Shown: positions 24,602-33,268 of the stretch, one piece after another | Position numbering within the stretch: position 1 is the stretch's first letter | Layout of the letters: every line of letters starts with the position of its first letter | NCBI RefSeq assembly: GCF_026236535.1 | Contig: NZ_JAHTMW010000003.1 | Location: 248,001-312,000 of the forward strand | DNA from: Streptomyces sp. SKN60 | Lineage (GTDB): Bacteria; Actinomycetota; Actinomycetes; Streptomycetales; Streptomycetaceae | Length of the DNA stretch: 64,000 bases | Direction: 5' to 3' | Notes under the pieces: generated by a model | What the model was told of the DNA's origin: nothing | What the model saw: the letters and a program-made list of their open reading frames with translations, nothing else | Database searches by the model: none | Position numbers and translations under genes: made by a program

Positions 24602-25576
24602 ATGACCATCGGGAATTACCTGCGGGTGTTCCACGACCTGCCCGTGTTCGAGTTCCCCGCTCCCGGCGGGAAGGCCGAAGCGGCCGAGCAGTCCGAGCTG
24701 CCCGACCCCGCCGCGGTGGCCTGGCGGCTGTCCGCGCCGACCTACGCCGAGCCGGAGGACGAGGAGTGGGAGCAGCTCTTCCCGCGCTTCCTCGACACCG
24801 TGGACACCGCGAAGGTCCGGGCCGTGGTCGTCGGCGGCTGGGACGAGGCGTACGAGAACTCCTCGGCCGCCATCGTCGAGGCGCTGGTCGCGGCGAAGGA
24901 CCGGCTGCCCGCCCTGGAGGCGGTGTTCCTCGGCGACATGCTGTCCGAGGACTGCGAGATCTCCTGGATCGTCCAGTCCGACGTCACCCCGCTGCTCGCC
25001 GCCTACCCCGGCCTGGTCACCCTGGCCGTGCGCGGCGCGAGCGAGCTGGCCTTCCCGCCGCTGCGGCACGAGGGCCTGCGCCGGCTCGTCGTGCAGACCG
25101 GCGGTCTGCCGGCCGCCGTGGTCCGGGACATCGGCGCCTGCGACTTCCCGGCCCTGGAGCACCTGGAGCTGTGGCTCGGCCGGGACGACTACGGCAACGA
25201 CACCACGCCTGCCGATCTGGAGCCGATCCTGTCCGGCACCCGGCTGCCCGCGCTGCGGTACCTGGGGCTGCGGAACAGCGACACCCAGGACGAGGTCGTC
25301 GCCGCTGTGGCGAGCGCCCCCGTCGTCGCCCGCCTGGAGGAGCTGGACCTGTCCATGGGCGAGCTCACCGACCAGGGCGCCGAGGCGCTGCTCGCCGGGC
25401 AGCCGCTCACCCATCTGAAGCGGCTCGACCTGTCGCACCACTTCCTCTCCGAAGAGACGGCCGAGCGCGTCACCGCCGCACTCGCCCCGCACGGCGTCGC
25501 CGTGGACGTGAGCGACCGCCAGGTCCCCGACGAGTACAACGGCGAGATCTACCGCTACACCGCGGTCGGCGAGTGA
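24602..25576 (+). CDS. STM4015-family leucine-rich-repeat protein
   Basis: A 324-aa protein with irregular leucine-rich repeats between residues about 100 and 290 (LVTLAVRGASELAF, LEHLELWLGRDDYGN, LRYLGLRNSD, LEELDLSMGEL, LKRLDLSHHFL), a likely protein-binding horseshoe. It is the first gene of a five-gene cassette whose members match the STM4015, 4014, 4013, 4012 and 4011 families named after Salmonella loci. No enzymatic motif. GGAG precedes the ATG. It ends with a GTGA overlap. Possible role: scaffold or substrate recognition for the downstream enzymes. Confidence 0.85.
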   Translation: MTIGNYLRVFHDLPVFEFPAPGGKAEAAEQSELPDPAAVAWRLSAPTYAEPEDEEWEQLFPRFLDTVDTAKVRAVVVGGWDEAYENSSAAIVEALVAAKDRLPALEAVFLGDMLSEDCEISWIVQSDVTPLLAAYPGLVTLAVRGASELAFPPLRHEGLRRLVVQTGGLPAAVVRDIGACDFPALEHLELWLGRDDYGNDTTPADLEPILSGTRLPALRYLGLRNSDTQDEVVAAVASAPVVARLEELDLSMGELTDQGAEALLAGQPLTHLKRLDLSHHFLSEETAERVTAALAPHGVAVDVSDRQVPDEYNGEIYRYTAVGE

Positions 25577-26730
25577 CCTCCGCCGCGGGCCCCCGCCCGG
25601 ACCTGGCCGTCGTCGGCAACCCCGGAAGCCGCCGGGTCCGGTTCTTCCTGGACGCGGTGGCGGCCGCCGGGCTGCCCGCGGCGCGGGTGGTGCCGTGGCT
25701 CGACGTGCTGCGCGGGACCGCGGAGTTCCGCTCCGGCGAGACCGTGCGGGTCGACAGCCCCGGGGAGGACCCGGAGGTGGACCGGCTGCTGCGCGGCACG
25801 GACGACCCGACCCGGGTGGAGGGCTCGCGGCGCTGGTACGAGGCGTTCACCGGCGCCCTTCCGGAGCTGGCCGCGCGGGTGGCGGCGGCCGGTGCGGTCC
25901 TGGTGGACGACCCGGCCGAGACCGCCGTCCTGTTCGACAAGCGGCTGACCCACGGACGGCTGCGGGCGGCCGGGGTGCCCGTGCCGGACTCCCCCACCTC
26001 GGGCCCGGGCGGGCCGCCGGTGCGCGGCTGGGCGGACCTGCGGGCGCTGATGGCCGGCGCCGGTCTGGCCCGGGTGTTCGTGAAGCCCGCCCACGGCTCC
26101 TCCGCCTCGGGCGTCCTCGCCGTGGAGACCGCGGGCGGCGGCCGGGTCCAGGCCACCACCTCGGTGGAACGGGCCCCGGACGGGCGTCTGTTCAACTCGC
26201 TTCGGGTGCGGCGTTACGGCACCGAGGCCGAGGTCGCCGCCCTGGTGGACGCCCTCGCGCCGGACGGCCTGCACATCGAGCGCTGGATACCGAAGGCCGC
26301 CCTGGACGGCCGGGCCGCCGATCTGCGGGTCGTGGTGGTCGACGGCCGGGCCACCCATGCCGTGGTGCGCACCAGCCGCTCCCCCCTGACCAATCTGCAT
26401 CTGGGCGGCGCCCGCGGTGACCTGGCCGCCGTCCGGGCCGCGACCGTCGCGGCCGGCGGCCGGTTCGCCGACGCGTTCGCCGTGTGCGAGCGGGCCGCGG
26501 CCGCCTTCCCCGGCACCCACTGCGTGGGGGTCGACCTGCTGCCGGCCGCCGGCTGGCGCCGCTTCTCGGTCGGCGAGGTCAACGCCTTCGGCGACCTGCT
26601 GCCCGGGCTCACCGGGCTGCCGGGCAGCGGGGCCGAGGACCAGGACACCTACGCCGCCCAGGTCGCCGCCCTGCTCCGTACCCGAACCTCCCTCAGGACC
26701 CCGAGCACCACAGGAACCAGCACGCCGTGA
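25573..26730 (+). CDS. STM4014-family ATP-grasp-like protein
   Basis: A 385-aa protein. Residues about 130-330 have ATP-grasp features: FDKRLTHGRLRAAGVPVPDS, VFVKPAHGSSASGVLAVE (phosphate/lysine loop), IERWIPKA, DLRVVVVDGRATHAVVRTS, and a metal-binding end CVGVDLLP...FSVGEVNAFGDL. This predicts ATP-dependent ligation of a carboxylate to an amine or thiol. The N-terminus (DLAVVGNPGSRRVRFFLDA) resembles a preATP-grasp fold. Start GTG overlaps the previous stop. Substrate unknown; no precursor peptide gene was found in the operon. Confidence 0.82.
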   Translation: MTSAAGPRPDLAVVGNPGSRRVRFFLDAVAAAGLPAARVVPWLDVLRGTAEFRSGETVRVDSPGEDPEVDRLLRGTDDPTRVEGSRRWYEAFTGALPELAARVAAAGAVLVDDPAETAVLFDKRLTHGRLRAAGVPVPDSPTSGPGGPPVRGWADLRALMAGAGLARVFVKPAHGSSASGVLAVETAGGGRVQATTSVERAPDGRLFNSLRVRRYGTEAEVAALVDALAPDGLHIERWIPKAALDGRAADLRVVVVDGRATHAVVRTSRSPLTNLHLGGARGDLAAVRAATVAAGGRFADAFAVCERAAAAFPGTHCVGVDLLPAAGWRRFSVGEVNAFGDLLPGLTGLPGSGAEDQDTYAAQVAALLRTRTSLRTPSTTGTSTP

Positions 26731-27596
26731 ACCCCCCGAACACCCCCGACACCCCGCACGTCGACATGAACGCGATCGTGGGCAGCCACGATCTGCTCCT
26801 GGTCACCCTCGACACCCTGCGCTTCGACGTGGCCGCCGAACTCGCCGCCGAGGGCCGGATACCGAACCTGGCCCGGCATCTGCCGGGCGGGGCGTGGGAG
26901 CGGCGGCACGCGCCCGGCAGCTTCACCTACGCCTCCCACCAGGCGATGTTCGCGGGCTTCCTGCCGACCCCGGCGACGCCCGGTCCGCACCCGCGGCTCT
27001 TCGCCGCCCGGTTCGCGGGCAGCGAGACCACCGCCGACGGCACCTTCGTCTTCCACGACACGCCCGATCTGGTGTCGGCGCTCGCGCACGAGGGCTACCG
27101 CACGGTGTGCGTCGGCGGAGTGGGCTTCTTCAACAAGCAGCCGCCGCTCGGCACGGTGCTGCCCGGCCTCTTCCAGGAGAGCCACTGGGAGCCGTCCTTC
27201 GGGGTGGCCTCGCCGACCTCCTTCGAGTCCCAGGTCGCCCGGGCCGAGGAGGTCGTCGCCGCGCTGCCGCGGGACCGCCGGCTGTTCCTCTTCGTCAACG
27301 TCTCGGCGCTGCACCAGCCCAACTGGTTCCATCTGGCGGGCGCGAGCCGCGAGGCCGGCGACTCCCGCGCCACCCACGCCGCCGCCCTCGAGTACGTGGA
27401 CCGGCACATCGGGCGCCTGTTCGCCGCGATGAGCAGCCGCCGCGACTGCTTCGCGATCGTCTGCTCCGACCACGGCACGGCCTACGGCGACGACGGCTTC
27501 ACCGGACACCGGCTCGGCCACGAGAGCGTGTGGACGGTGCCGTACGCGCAGTTCGTCCTTCCCGGCCCGGACGCCAACGAGGGCGGCGCCGCATGA
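26727..27596 (+). CDS. STM4013/SEN3800-family hydrolase (alkaline phosphatase/sulfatase fold)
   Basis: A 289-aa protein of the sulfatase/phosphatase superfamily: LLLVTLDTLRFD (first metal Asp), SFTYASHQAMFAGFLP (nucleophile region with Ser/Thr instead of a Cys-x-Pro-x-Arg sulfatase motif), and IVCSDHGTAYGDDGFTGHRLGH (metal Asp, His and His). Lack of the formylglycine motif favours phosphoester or phosphonate hydrolysis or transfer. GTGA overlap on the left; ATG 26766 is an alternative start. Placed between an ATP-grasp-like protein and radical SAM enzymes, it probably processes the same product. Confidence 0.82.
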   Translation: MNPPNTPDTPHVDMNAIVGSHDLLLVTLDTLRFDVAAELAAEGRIPNLARHLPGGAWERRHAPGSFTYASHQAMFAGFLPTPATPGPHPRLFAARFAGSETTADGTFVFHDTPDLVSALAHEGYRTVCVGGVGFFNKQPPLGTVLPGLFQESHWEPSFGVASPTSFESQVARAEEVVAALPRDRRLFLFVNVSALHQPNWFHLAGASREAGDSRATHAAALEYVDRHIGRLFAAMSSRRDCFAIVCSDHGTAYGDDGFTGHRLGHESVWTVPYAQFVLPGPDANEGGAA

Positions 27597-28933
27597 GCAC
27601 CGTGACCGAGGCGGTCCGCCCGTACACCAGTTACGTCTACGCCTATCCGCACAAGACGGCCTACCGTCCGCTGCCCGACCGGCCCGCGCTCGCCGGGCTG
27701 TGGGCGGACGAGCCCAAGGACGCGCTGTCCCTCTACGCGCACATACCCTTCTGCGAGGTCCGCTGCGGGTTCTGCAACCTCTTCACCCGGATCGGCGCCC
27801 CGGACGAGCTGACCACCCGCTACCTGGACGCGCTCGACCGGCAGGCGACGGCGGTGCGCGAGGCCCTGGGCGACGCGGCGCCGGTGCGGTTCGCCACGGC
27901 GGCGTTCGGCGGCGGCACGCCCACCTTCCTCACGGCTGCCGAGCTGGAGCGGCTGTGCGACATCGCCGAGCGGCGGATGGGCGCCGACCTGCGGGCGGTG
28001 CCGCTGTCCGTGGAGACCTCGCCGTCGACGGCGACCGCCGACCGGCTCGCGGTGCTCGCGGAGCGCGGCGCGACCCGGCTGAGTATCGGGGTGCAGAGCT
28101 TCGTCGAGGCCGAGGCGCGGGCGGCGGTCCGCCCGCAGCGCCGGGCCGAGGTCGAGGCGGCCCTCGGCCGGATCCGCGACACCGGCGTCCCGGTCCTCAA
28201 CATCGACCTGATCTACGGCATCGACGGCCAGACCGAGGCCAGCTGGCGCCGCTCGCTCGACGCCGCCCTCGTCTGGCGCCCGGAGGAGCTGTATCTGTAT
28301 CCGCTGTACGTGCGGCCGCTCACCGGTCTGGGCCGCAAGGGCCCGGCGGAGAGCGACCGGGAGTGGGACGAGCGGCGGCTGCGGCTCTACCGGCACGGCC
28401 GCGACCACCTCCTGGCGCGGGGCTACGAGCAGGTGTCGATGCGCATGTTCCGTCGCGCGGACGCACCGGCGCTCGGCCCGGACGACCACGCCTGCCAGAC
28501 CGACGGGATGATCGGCCTGGGCTGCGGCGCCCGCTCCTACACGTCGCGGCTGCACTACTCCTTCGACTACGCGGTCGGCATGCCCGAGATCCGCTCGATC
28601 ATCGACACCTACACCGACACACGGGACTTCTCCCGGGCCGAGGTGGGCCGCCGGGTCGACGCCGGCGAGGCGCGCCGCCGGCATCTGCTGCAGTCGCTGC
28701 TGCAGGCCGCGGGGATGCCGCTCGCCGACTACGCGGCGCGGTTCGGCGGTTCGGCGTTCGACGACTTCGGGGCCGAGCTGGCCCGCTTCGAGGAGCGCGG
28801 CTGGCTGGACGCCGACGCCCCGGCCGGGCTGCTCCGGCTCTCCCCCGAGGGCCTGGCGCACTCCGACGGGCTCGGTCCCGAGCTGTTCTCCCCGGCGGTG
28901 CGGGCGGCCATGGCCGCGTACGAGGCCAAGTAG
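27593..28933 (+). CDS. STM4012-family radical SAM enzyme (HemN-like)
   Basis: A 446-aa radical SAM protein. The 4Fe-4S motif is CEVRCGFC near residues 54-61; unlike true HemN (CxxxCxxC then xC) only three Cys are present. HemN-type features follow: FGGGTPTFLT, SVETSPSTATADRL, LSIGVQSFVEAEARAAVRPQ, NIDLIYGIDGQTEASW and a C-terminal winged-helix-like domain. HemN homologues include methyltransferases, cyclopropanases and haem chaperones as well as coproporphyrinogen dehydrogenases. Being in this cassette, and not with haem genes, argues against a haem-synthesis role. ATGA overlap with the hydrolase gene. Confidence 0.88.
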   Translation: MSTVTEAVRPYTSYVYAYPHKTAYRPLPDRPALAGLWADEPKDALSLYAHIPFCEVRCGFCNLFTRIGAPDELTTRYLDALDRQATAVREALGDAAPVRFATAAFGGGTPTFLTAAELERLCDIAERRMGADLRAVPLSVETSPSTATADRLAVLAERGATRLSIGVQSFVEAEARAAVRPQRRAEVEAALGRIRDTGVPVLNIDLIYGIDGQTEASWRRSLDAALVWRPEELYLYPLYVRPLTGLGRKGPAESDREWDERRLRLYRHGRDHLLARGYEQVSMRMFRRADAPALGPDDHACQTDGMIGLGCGARSYTSRLHYSFDYAVGMPEIRSIIDTYTDTRDFSRAEVGRRVDAGEARRRHLLQSLLQAAGMPLADYAARFGGSAFDDFGAELARFEERGWLDADAPAGLLRLSPEGLAHSDGLGPELFSPAVRAAMAAYEAK

Positions 28934-28944
28934 GGGGCGGCCGG

Positions 28945-29817
28945 ATGGACCTGACCGTGCTCTACCGGGGGCCGCTCGCCTCCTGCGACTACGACTGTCC
29001 CTACTGCCCCTTCGCCAAGCGGCGGGACAGCCCGGAGCGGCTGCGGGCCGACCGGGCGGCCCTGGAGCGCTTCGCCGGGTGGGCGGCCGGGCAGACCGGG
29101 GACCGGCTGCGGGTCCTGTTCACCCCGTGGGGCGAGGGCCTGGTGCGGTCCTGGTACCGGCGCACGCTGGTCGAGCTCTCGCACCTTCCGCACGTGGAGC
29201 GGGTGGCGATCCAGACCAATCTGAGCTGCCGCACCGACTGGCTGGCGGAGGCCGACCTCGACACGGTGGCCCTGTGGTGCACCTACCACCCGGGCCAGAC
29301 GCCGTACGAGCGCTTCCTCGGCAAGTGCCGGGAGCTGGCCGCGCGCGGGGTGCGCTTCAGTGTGGGGATCGTGGGGCTGCCCGAGCACCGGGAGCACGCC
29401 CGGCGGCTGCGCGCGGAGCTGCCGGAGCAGGTGTACCTGTGGGTGAACGCGGCCGAGGGGCATACATACACGGACGCGGCGGCCGCCGGCTGGACGGAGC
29501 TCGACCCGCTGTTCCCGTACAGCCGGCATCCGCACGCCTCGGCGGGGCTGCCGTGCCGCACGGGCGAGTCGGTGATCTCGGTGGACGGCGACGGCACGGT
29601 GCGGCGCTGCCACTTCGTACGGGCCGAGCTCGGCAACCTCTACGACGGCTCGTACCGGGCGGCGCTGCGGCCCCGGCCGTGCCCGCTGGCGGTGTGCGAC
29701 TGCCACATCGGCTATGTGCACCTGGAGACGCTGCCGCTGTACGACGTGTTCGCCGGGGGCGTCCTGGAACGCGTCCCGGCGAACCTCGCCGCGCATCCGT
29801 CGTGGCGGGTCTCCTAG
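28945..29817 (+). CDS. STM4011-family radical SAM protein
   Basis: A 290-aa radical SAM protein with CDYDCPYC at residues 14-21 for the SAM-binding cluster. Its C-terminal part has further cysteines (LPCRTGESVISVDGDGTVRRCHFV, then CPLAVCDCHIGYVH) in a SPASM-like arrangement for auxiliary Fe-S clusters, which is typical of peptide- or natural-product-modifying enzymes. It starts 11 nt after the STM4012 stop. Its TAG overlaps the opposing TAG of the SGNH gene. Substrate unknown. Confidence 0.87.
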   Translation: MDLTVLYRGPLASCDYDCPYCPFAKRRDSPERLRADRAALERFAGWAAGQTGDRLRVLFTPWGEGLVRSWYRRTLVELSHLPHVERVAIQTNLSCRTDWLAEADLDTVALWCTYHPGQTPYERFLGKCRELAARGVRFSVGIVGLPEHREHARRLRAELPEQVYLWVNAAEGHTYTDAAAAGWTELDPLFPYSRHPHASAGLPCRTGESVISVDGDGTVRRCHFVRAELGNLYDGSYRAALRPRPCPLAVCDCHIGYVHLETLPLYDVFAGGVLERVPANLAAHPSWRVS

Positions 29818-30608
29818 AGCGGCATCAGGTCGGGGCGCTTGGCCTCGACGTGGTCGCCGGAGCTCTCGCCGCGCAGCCGGCGCCCGATCCACGGCACCAG
29901 GTACTCCCTGGCCCAGTGGATGTCGTCCTTGCGGACCTCCAGGGTGCCGCGCGGCGGCTCCGGGGGCCACGGCTGCTCCGGGTCGGCCGGCACCGCCATG
30001 CCGAGGACCTGGGCGGCGCGCAGCGCGACCCGGGTGTGGCCCTCGGGCGAGAGGTGGAGCCGGTCCTCGTCCCAGGCGCGCCGGTCCTGGACGGACCGCA
30101 GCGACCACAGGTCGAGCACCGGGCAGCCGTACCGGTCGGCGACGGCCCGGACGTGCCCGTTGTAGGTGGCGATCTTGCCCCGCAGGTGCTTGAGCAGGGT
30201 CACGTCGCGGGTGTCGAAGCCGGTGGTCACCATGACGGTGCCGACGGCGGAGGTGAGGTCGGCCACGGCGCGCTCGAAGCGCTCGGCGACGTCGTCGGGG
30301 TCGGTGCCGGGGCGGATGATGTCGTTCCCGCCGGCGCAGAAGGTCACGAGGTCGGGGGCGAGTTCCTTCGCCCGCGGGACCTGTTCCGCGACGATCTGGT
30401 CCAGGAGGCGCCCCCGTACGGCGAGATTGGCGTACCGGAAGTCGTCGTGCTCCGGCATCTCGTCGGCGAGCAGGACCGCGAACCGGTCCGCCCAGCCGAC
30501 GAACGACCCGTCGGGCCCGGGATCTCCGACGCCCTCGGTGAAGCTGTCACCGATCGCCGCGTACGACCCGAATGAGTTGTTTTCTGTAGATCTCGAATCG
30601 TCTGCCAC
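29814..30608 (-). CDS. SGNH/GDSL-family hydrolase
   Basis: A 264-aa esterase-type enzyme. The four SGNH blocks are visible: IGDSFTEGVGD (nucleophile Ser), a Gly in NLAVRGRLLDQ, CAGGNDII (Gly-Asn-Asp), and DRLHLSPEGH (Asp-x-x-His). No signal peptide, so it acts in the cytoplasm on an acyl or acetyl ester that cannot be named. GTG start at 30608. The last bases overlap the convergent STM4011 gene (CTAG shared by both stops). Confidence 0.88.
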   Translation of the reverse strand: MADDSRSTENNSFGSYAAIGDSFTEGVGDPGPDGSFVGWADRFAVLLADEMPEHDDFRYANLAVRGRLLDQIVAEQVPRAKELAPDLVTFCAGGNDIIRPGTDPDDVAERFERAVADLTSAVGTVMVTTGFDTRDVTLLKHLRGKIATYNGHVRAVADRYGCPVLDLWSLRSVQDRRAWDEDRLHLSPEGHTRVALRAAQVLGMAVPADPEQPWPPEPPRGTLEVRKDDIHWAREYLVPWIGRRLRGESSGDHVEAKRPDLMPL

Positions 30609-30714
30609 GGGACCACATCTTTCCCCTCCCCGTGTGACCTACGCGACCGTAAGGAGGGGTTGACGCCGGGTGACATATGCCACCGATAAAGATTCCACCA
30701 AGCCGGAATACGCC

Positions 30715-30744
30715 GGAGGCCCGGCACGCAGGTGCCGGGCCTCC
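30715..30744 (-). terminator. Terminator hairpin after the M23 endopeptidase gene
   Basis: Perfect 13-bp stem, arms 30715-30727 and 30732-30744, loop GCAG, lying 38 nt downstream of the minus-strand stop at 30782. Confidence 0.8.
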
Positions 30745-30781
30745 GGGTGCTGTCCGAACGGGTCGGGTTGCCGACGTGGCG

Positions 30782-31753
30782 TCAGATGCTCACGCCGTGC
30801 TGGCGCAGGACGGCCAGCGGGTCGATGTCGGAGCCGTAGTCCGGCCCGGTGCGCATCTCGAAGTGCAGGTGCGGGCCGGTGACGTTGCCGGTGGCGCCGG
30901 AGAGGCCGATCTGCTGGCCGCCGCTCACCGTCTGGCCGGCGGAGACGGACAGCGAGGAGAGGTGGGCGTACTGCGAGAAGGTGCCGTCGGCGTGCTGGAT
31001 GACGACCTGGTTGCCGTAGGCGCCGCCCCAGCCGGCGGAGTAGACGGTGCCGGGGCCGACCGCGCGGACGGTGGTGCCGGTGGAGGCGATGAAGTCGACA
31101 CCGGTGTGGTAGCCGGAGGACCACATGGAGCCGGAGGCGCGGTACGGGGTGGAGATGCCGCCGCCGACCGGGGCGACCCAGCCGGAGGAGCTGGTCGCGC
31201 CCGCCGAGGAGGACGAGGAAGAGGAAGAGGAAGAGGAGGAGTCGGCGGCGGCCGGGGCCGCGGTGCGCTCGCTGCCGCGGGAGGCGCGGCTCGGCGCGGT
31301 GTCGCCGTTCTTGGCGGAGCTCTTCGGCGCGGCCTTCGGCGCGGGGGCGGCCTTGTGCGCGGGCGCGGCCTTGGCGGTGTTCTTGGCGCCGAGGGTGAGC
31401 TTCATGCCGGGCAGGATCAGCGAGGGGTTCTCGCCGACGACCTGGCGGTTGTCGCGGTAGAGCTTCTGCCAGCCGCCGGCCAGGTGGTGCTCGGTGGCGA
31501 TCTTCGACAGGTAGTCGCCGCGCACGACGGTGTAGCTCGTGCCCTTGGCGGCCGGGGCCTTGGCGGGGGTGACGGCGGCGGGCGCCACGGCGGCGACGGC
31601 CGGGCGGGCGGCGGGGGCGGCCTGCTCGGCGGCGTGCGCGCCGGTCGCGCCGATCAGCGGGAGGGCGACGACGGCGCCTCCGGCGCCGGCGGCCACGAAC
31701 CCGCGGGTGATCGGGTTGGCCTTGGTACGGCGGTGCTTACCCTTCGCGGGCAT
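30782..31753 (-). CDS. LysM and M23 peptidoglycan endopeptidase
   Basis: A 323-aa secreted protein: basic N-terminus and signal peptide ending AHA-AEQ near residue 42; LysM domain at about 73-118 (YTVVRGDYLSKIA); Ala/Lys/Pro linker and a run of 12 serines; then an M23 lysostaphin-like domain with GYHTGVDF (zinc His and Asp) and GPHLHFEM (HxH). It cleaves peptide cross-links in peptidoglycan. It is preceded by a c-di-AMP riboswitch, a common arrangement for cell-wall hydrolases in actinomycetes. RBS GAGAGG upstream of ATG. Confidence 0.93.
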   Translation of the reverse strand: MPAKGKHRRTKANPITRGFVAAGAGGAVVALPLIGATGAHAAEQAAPAARPAVAAVAPAAVTPAKAPAAKGTSYTVVRGDYLSKIATEHHLAGGWQKLYRDNRQVVGENPSLILPGMKLTLGAKNTAKAAPAHKAAPAPKAAPKSSAKNGDTAPSRASRGSERTAAPAAADSSSSSSSSSSSSAGATSSSGWVAPVGGGISTPYRASGSMWSSGYHTGVDFIASTGTTVRAVGPGTVYSAGWGGAYGNQVVIQHADGTFSQYAHLSSLSVSAGQTVSGGQQIGLSGATGNVTGPHLHFEMRTGPDYGSDIDPLAVLRQHGVSI

Positions 31754-31764
31754 GGCGGTTTCCT

Positions 31765-31963
31765 CTCCGTCGCCTGCGAGGTGAGCTGTCGGGTTCGGAC
31801 TGGAGATGTCCGGCCGCGCGGTCGCGCGGCTTCACCCCGAGCCGTCCTTCTCTCCGAGGGATCGGCGACTTACCTGGGTCCCCCGCTCCTGCCGTCTACG
31901 GGTGAGTGCGGATTCCGGTCGGCGGCAGGATGAGGCGGTCCGTCCGGAGTGAGCGCGACGCTA
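31765..31963 (-). ncRNA. c-di-AMP riboswitch (ydaO-yuaA class)
   Basis: Read on the minus strand, the leader of the M23 gene contains conserved ydaO blocks: GGGGGACCCAGGTAAGTCGCC, GGGGTGAAGCCGC, and GTCCGAACCCGACAGCTCACC followed by TCGCAGGCGACG. The 3' GCGACG can pair with CGTCGC near 31958-31963 as P1; the 5' boundary is therefore approximate. The class turns genes off when c-di-AMP is high, linking wall hydrolysis to osmotic state. Confidence 0.88.
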
Positions 31964-32287
31964 GACGAGCGGGGACGAGCGGAACAAGCCACCGGTTCCA
32001 TTCGATCTCGAATTCCTTGATATCCGTCCGGAATTCCGGTGACCCTCCGTCGATGACGGTCTCTCGATTTCCCTTTGCCGGGGGGAATTTGAAAAAGACG
32101 ATCAGGCACGGTCCGTCACGTCTATGACGCTGCTCACGCCCCGGAACCCATCTCCCCTGCAACCAGGGCGCGTTATACCCAAGCGCTCAATCCGGACAGA
32201 TCGCCCATTCCATCCCGATGGGGTGCCCACGCGGCCCGCCAGCCATGATGATTGCCGCAGGAACCGATCTCGAGAGCAGGAGCAACC

Positions 32288-33085
32288 GTGACGCGAGCGA
32301 CGACCGAGCCCGAACTCACCGGCGTACGCAACTTCCGCGATCTGGGCGGACTGCCGACCGTGGACGGCCGGTCCGTGCGCCCCGGGCACCTCTTCCGCAG
32401 CGGTCACCTGGCGCACGCCACCGCCGAGGACGCGGCCTTCCTCACCACCCTGGGACTGCACACGGTCTTCGACTTCCGCAACGAGGCCGACCGGCGGATC
32501 GAGGGCGCGGACGTCGAGCTCCCGGGCGTGCGGAACGTGAACATACCGCTCAACGACCCGGCCGACGGCAAGGAGTTCTGGAAGCTGGTCCGCGACGGGG
32601 ACCTGGACCAGCTGCGCGGGATCCTGGGCGACGGCAAGGCCGCGGCCCGGATGTCCGACTCGTACCGGAAGATGATCGTCGAGCGGACCGCCGAGCACAG
32701 CCGGATCCTGCACGCGATGGCCGAGGACAGCGTCCCCGCCCTGATGCACTGCGCGGCCGGCAAGGACCGGGCGGGGCTGGCGATCGCGATCTCGCTGCTC
32801 GCGGTCGGCGTCGAGCACGAGGCGATCGAGGCGGACTACGTGAAGTCCAACGCCCCGCACCGCCGCTACAAGGTGCAGCGCAGCTCCACCGCCCCAGACG
32901 GGATGTCGCCGGAGGTGATGGAGCTGCTCGCGCCGCTGTTCGACGCGCGGGTGGAGTATCTGCGGGCCGCGTTCGGGACCATCGAGGAGAGCTGGGGCTC
33001 GGTCGACGTCTATCTGGCGGAGGGGCTGCGGCTCGCCCCGGAGACCCGGGAGCGGCTGCGCGGGCGGCTGCTCACCGAGGCGTGA
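32288..33085 (+). CDS. Tyrosine/lipid phosphatase (cysteine-dependent)
   Basis: A 265-aa protein. The P-loop HCAAGKDRAGL near residues 153-163 gives the CX5R active site, and VRNFRDLGGLPTVDGR near the N-terminus is the standard start of the bacterial protein-tyrosine/phosphoinositide phosphatase family (MptpB-like). Asp/Lys in the loop fit dual tyrosine or lipid specificity. GTG start at 32288 follows AGGAG by 5 nt; TTG at 32252 is the longer alternative. Single gene; cytoplasmic. Confidence 0.9.
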   Translation: MTRATTEPELTGVRNFRDLGGLPTVDGRSVRPGHLFRSGHLAHATAEDAAFLTTLGLHTVFDFRNEADRRIEGADVELPGVRNVNIPLNDPADGKEFWKLVRDGDLDQLRGILGDGKAAARMSDSYRKMIVERTAEHSRILHAMAEDSVPALMHCAAGKDRAGLAIAISLLAVGVEHEAIEADYVKSNAPHRRYKVQRSSTAPDGMSPEVMELLAPLFDARVEYLRAAFGTIEESWGSVDVYLAEGLRLAPETRERLRGRLLTEA

Positions 33086-33100
33086 CCCTTCAGGTCGGGG

Positions 33101-33250
33101 CTACTTCCCGCCCATGGAGAAGAGCAGATAGAGGAAGGCGGCGAAGACGTGGCCGGCGACCAGGTAGGCGAAGAGCCGGAGCACCAGGCCCTTGGGGAAC
33201 TTGCCCTCACCGCGCTCCTCGCCGGTGACCGGTACGGACTTCTCGGACAT
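33101..33250 (-). CDS. DUF6126-like small membrane protein, paralogue 2
   Basis: A 49-aa protein with a charged first half and one membrane segment (LRLFAYLVAGHVFAAFLYLLF), matching the protein at 5274-5444 in its second half. AAAGGA precedes the ATG. It lies 18 nt after the XRE-cupin regulator stop, so the two form an operon behind the twin palindromes at 33890-33922. Function unknown. Confidence 0.78.
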   Translation of the reverse strand: MSEKSVPVTGEERGEGKFPKGLVLRLFAYLVAGHVFAAFLYLLFSMGGK

Positions 33251-33268
33251 GTCGGTCCTTTCTAGACC

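Noticed and set aside
27593..28933. STM4012 protein as coproporphyrinogen dehydrogenase HemN/HemW
   Set aside because: It has only the three-Cys motif, belongs to a conserved non-haem cassette and has no haem genes nearby.
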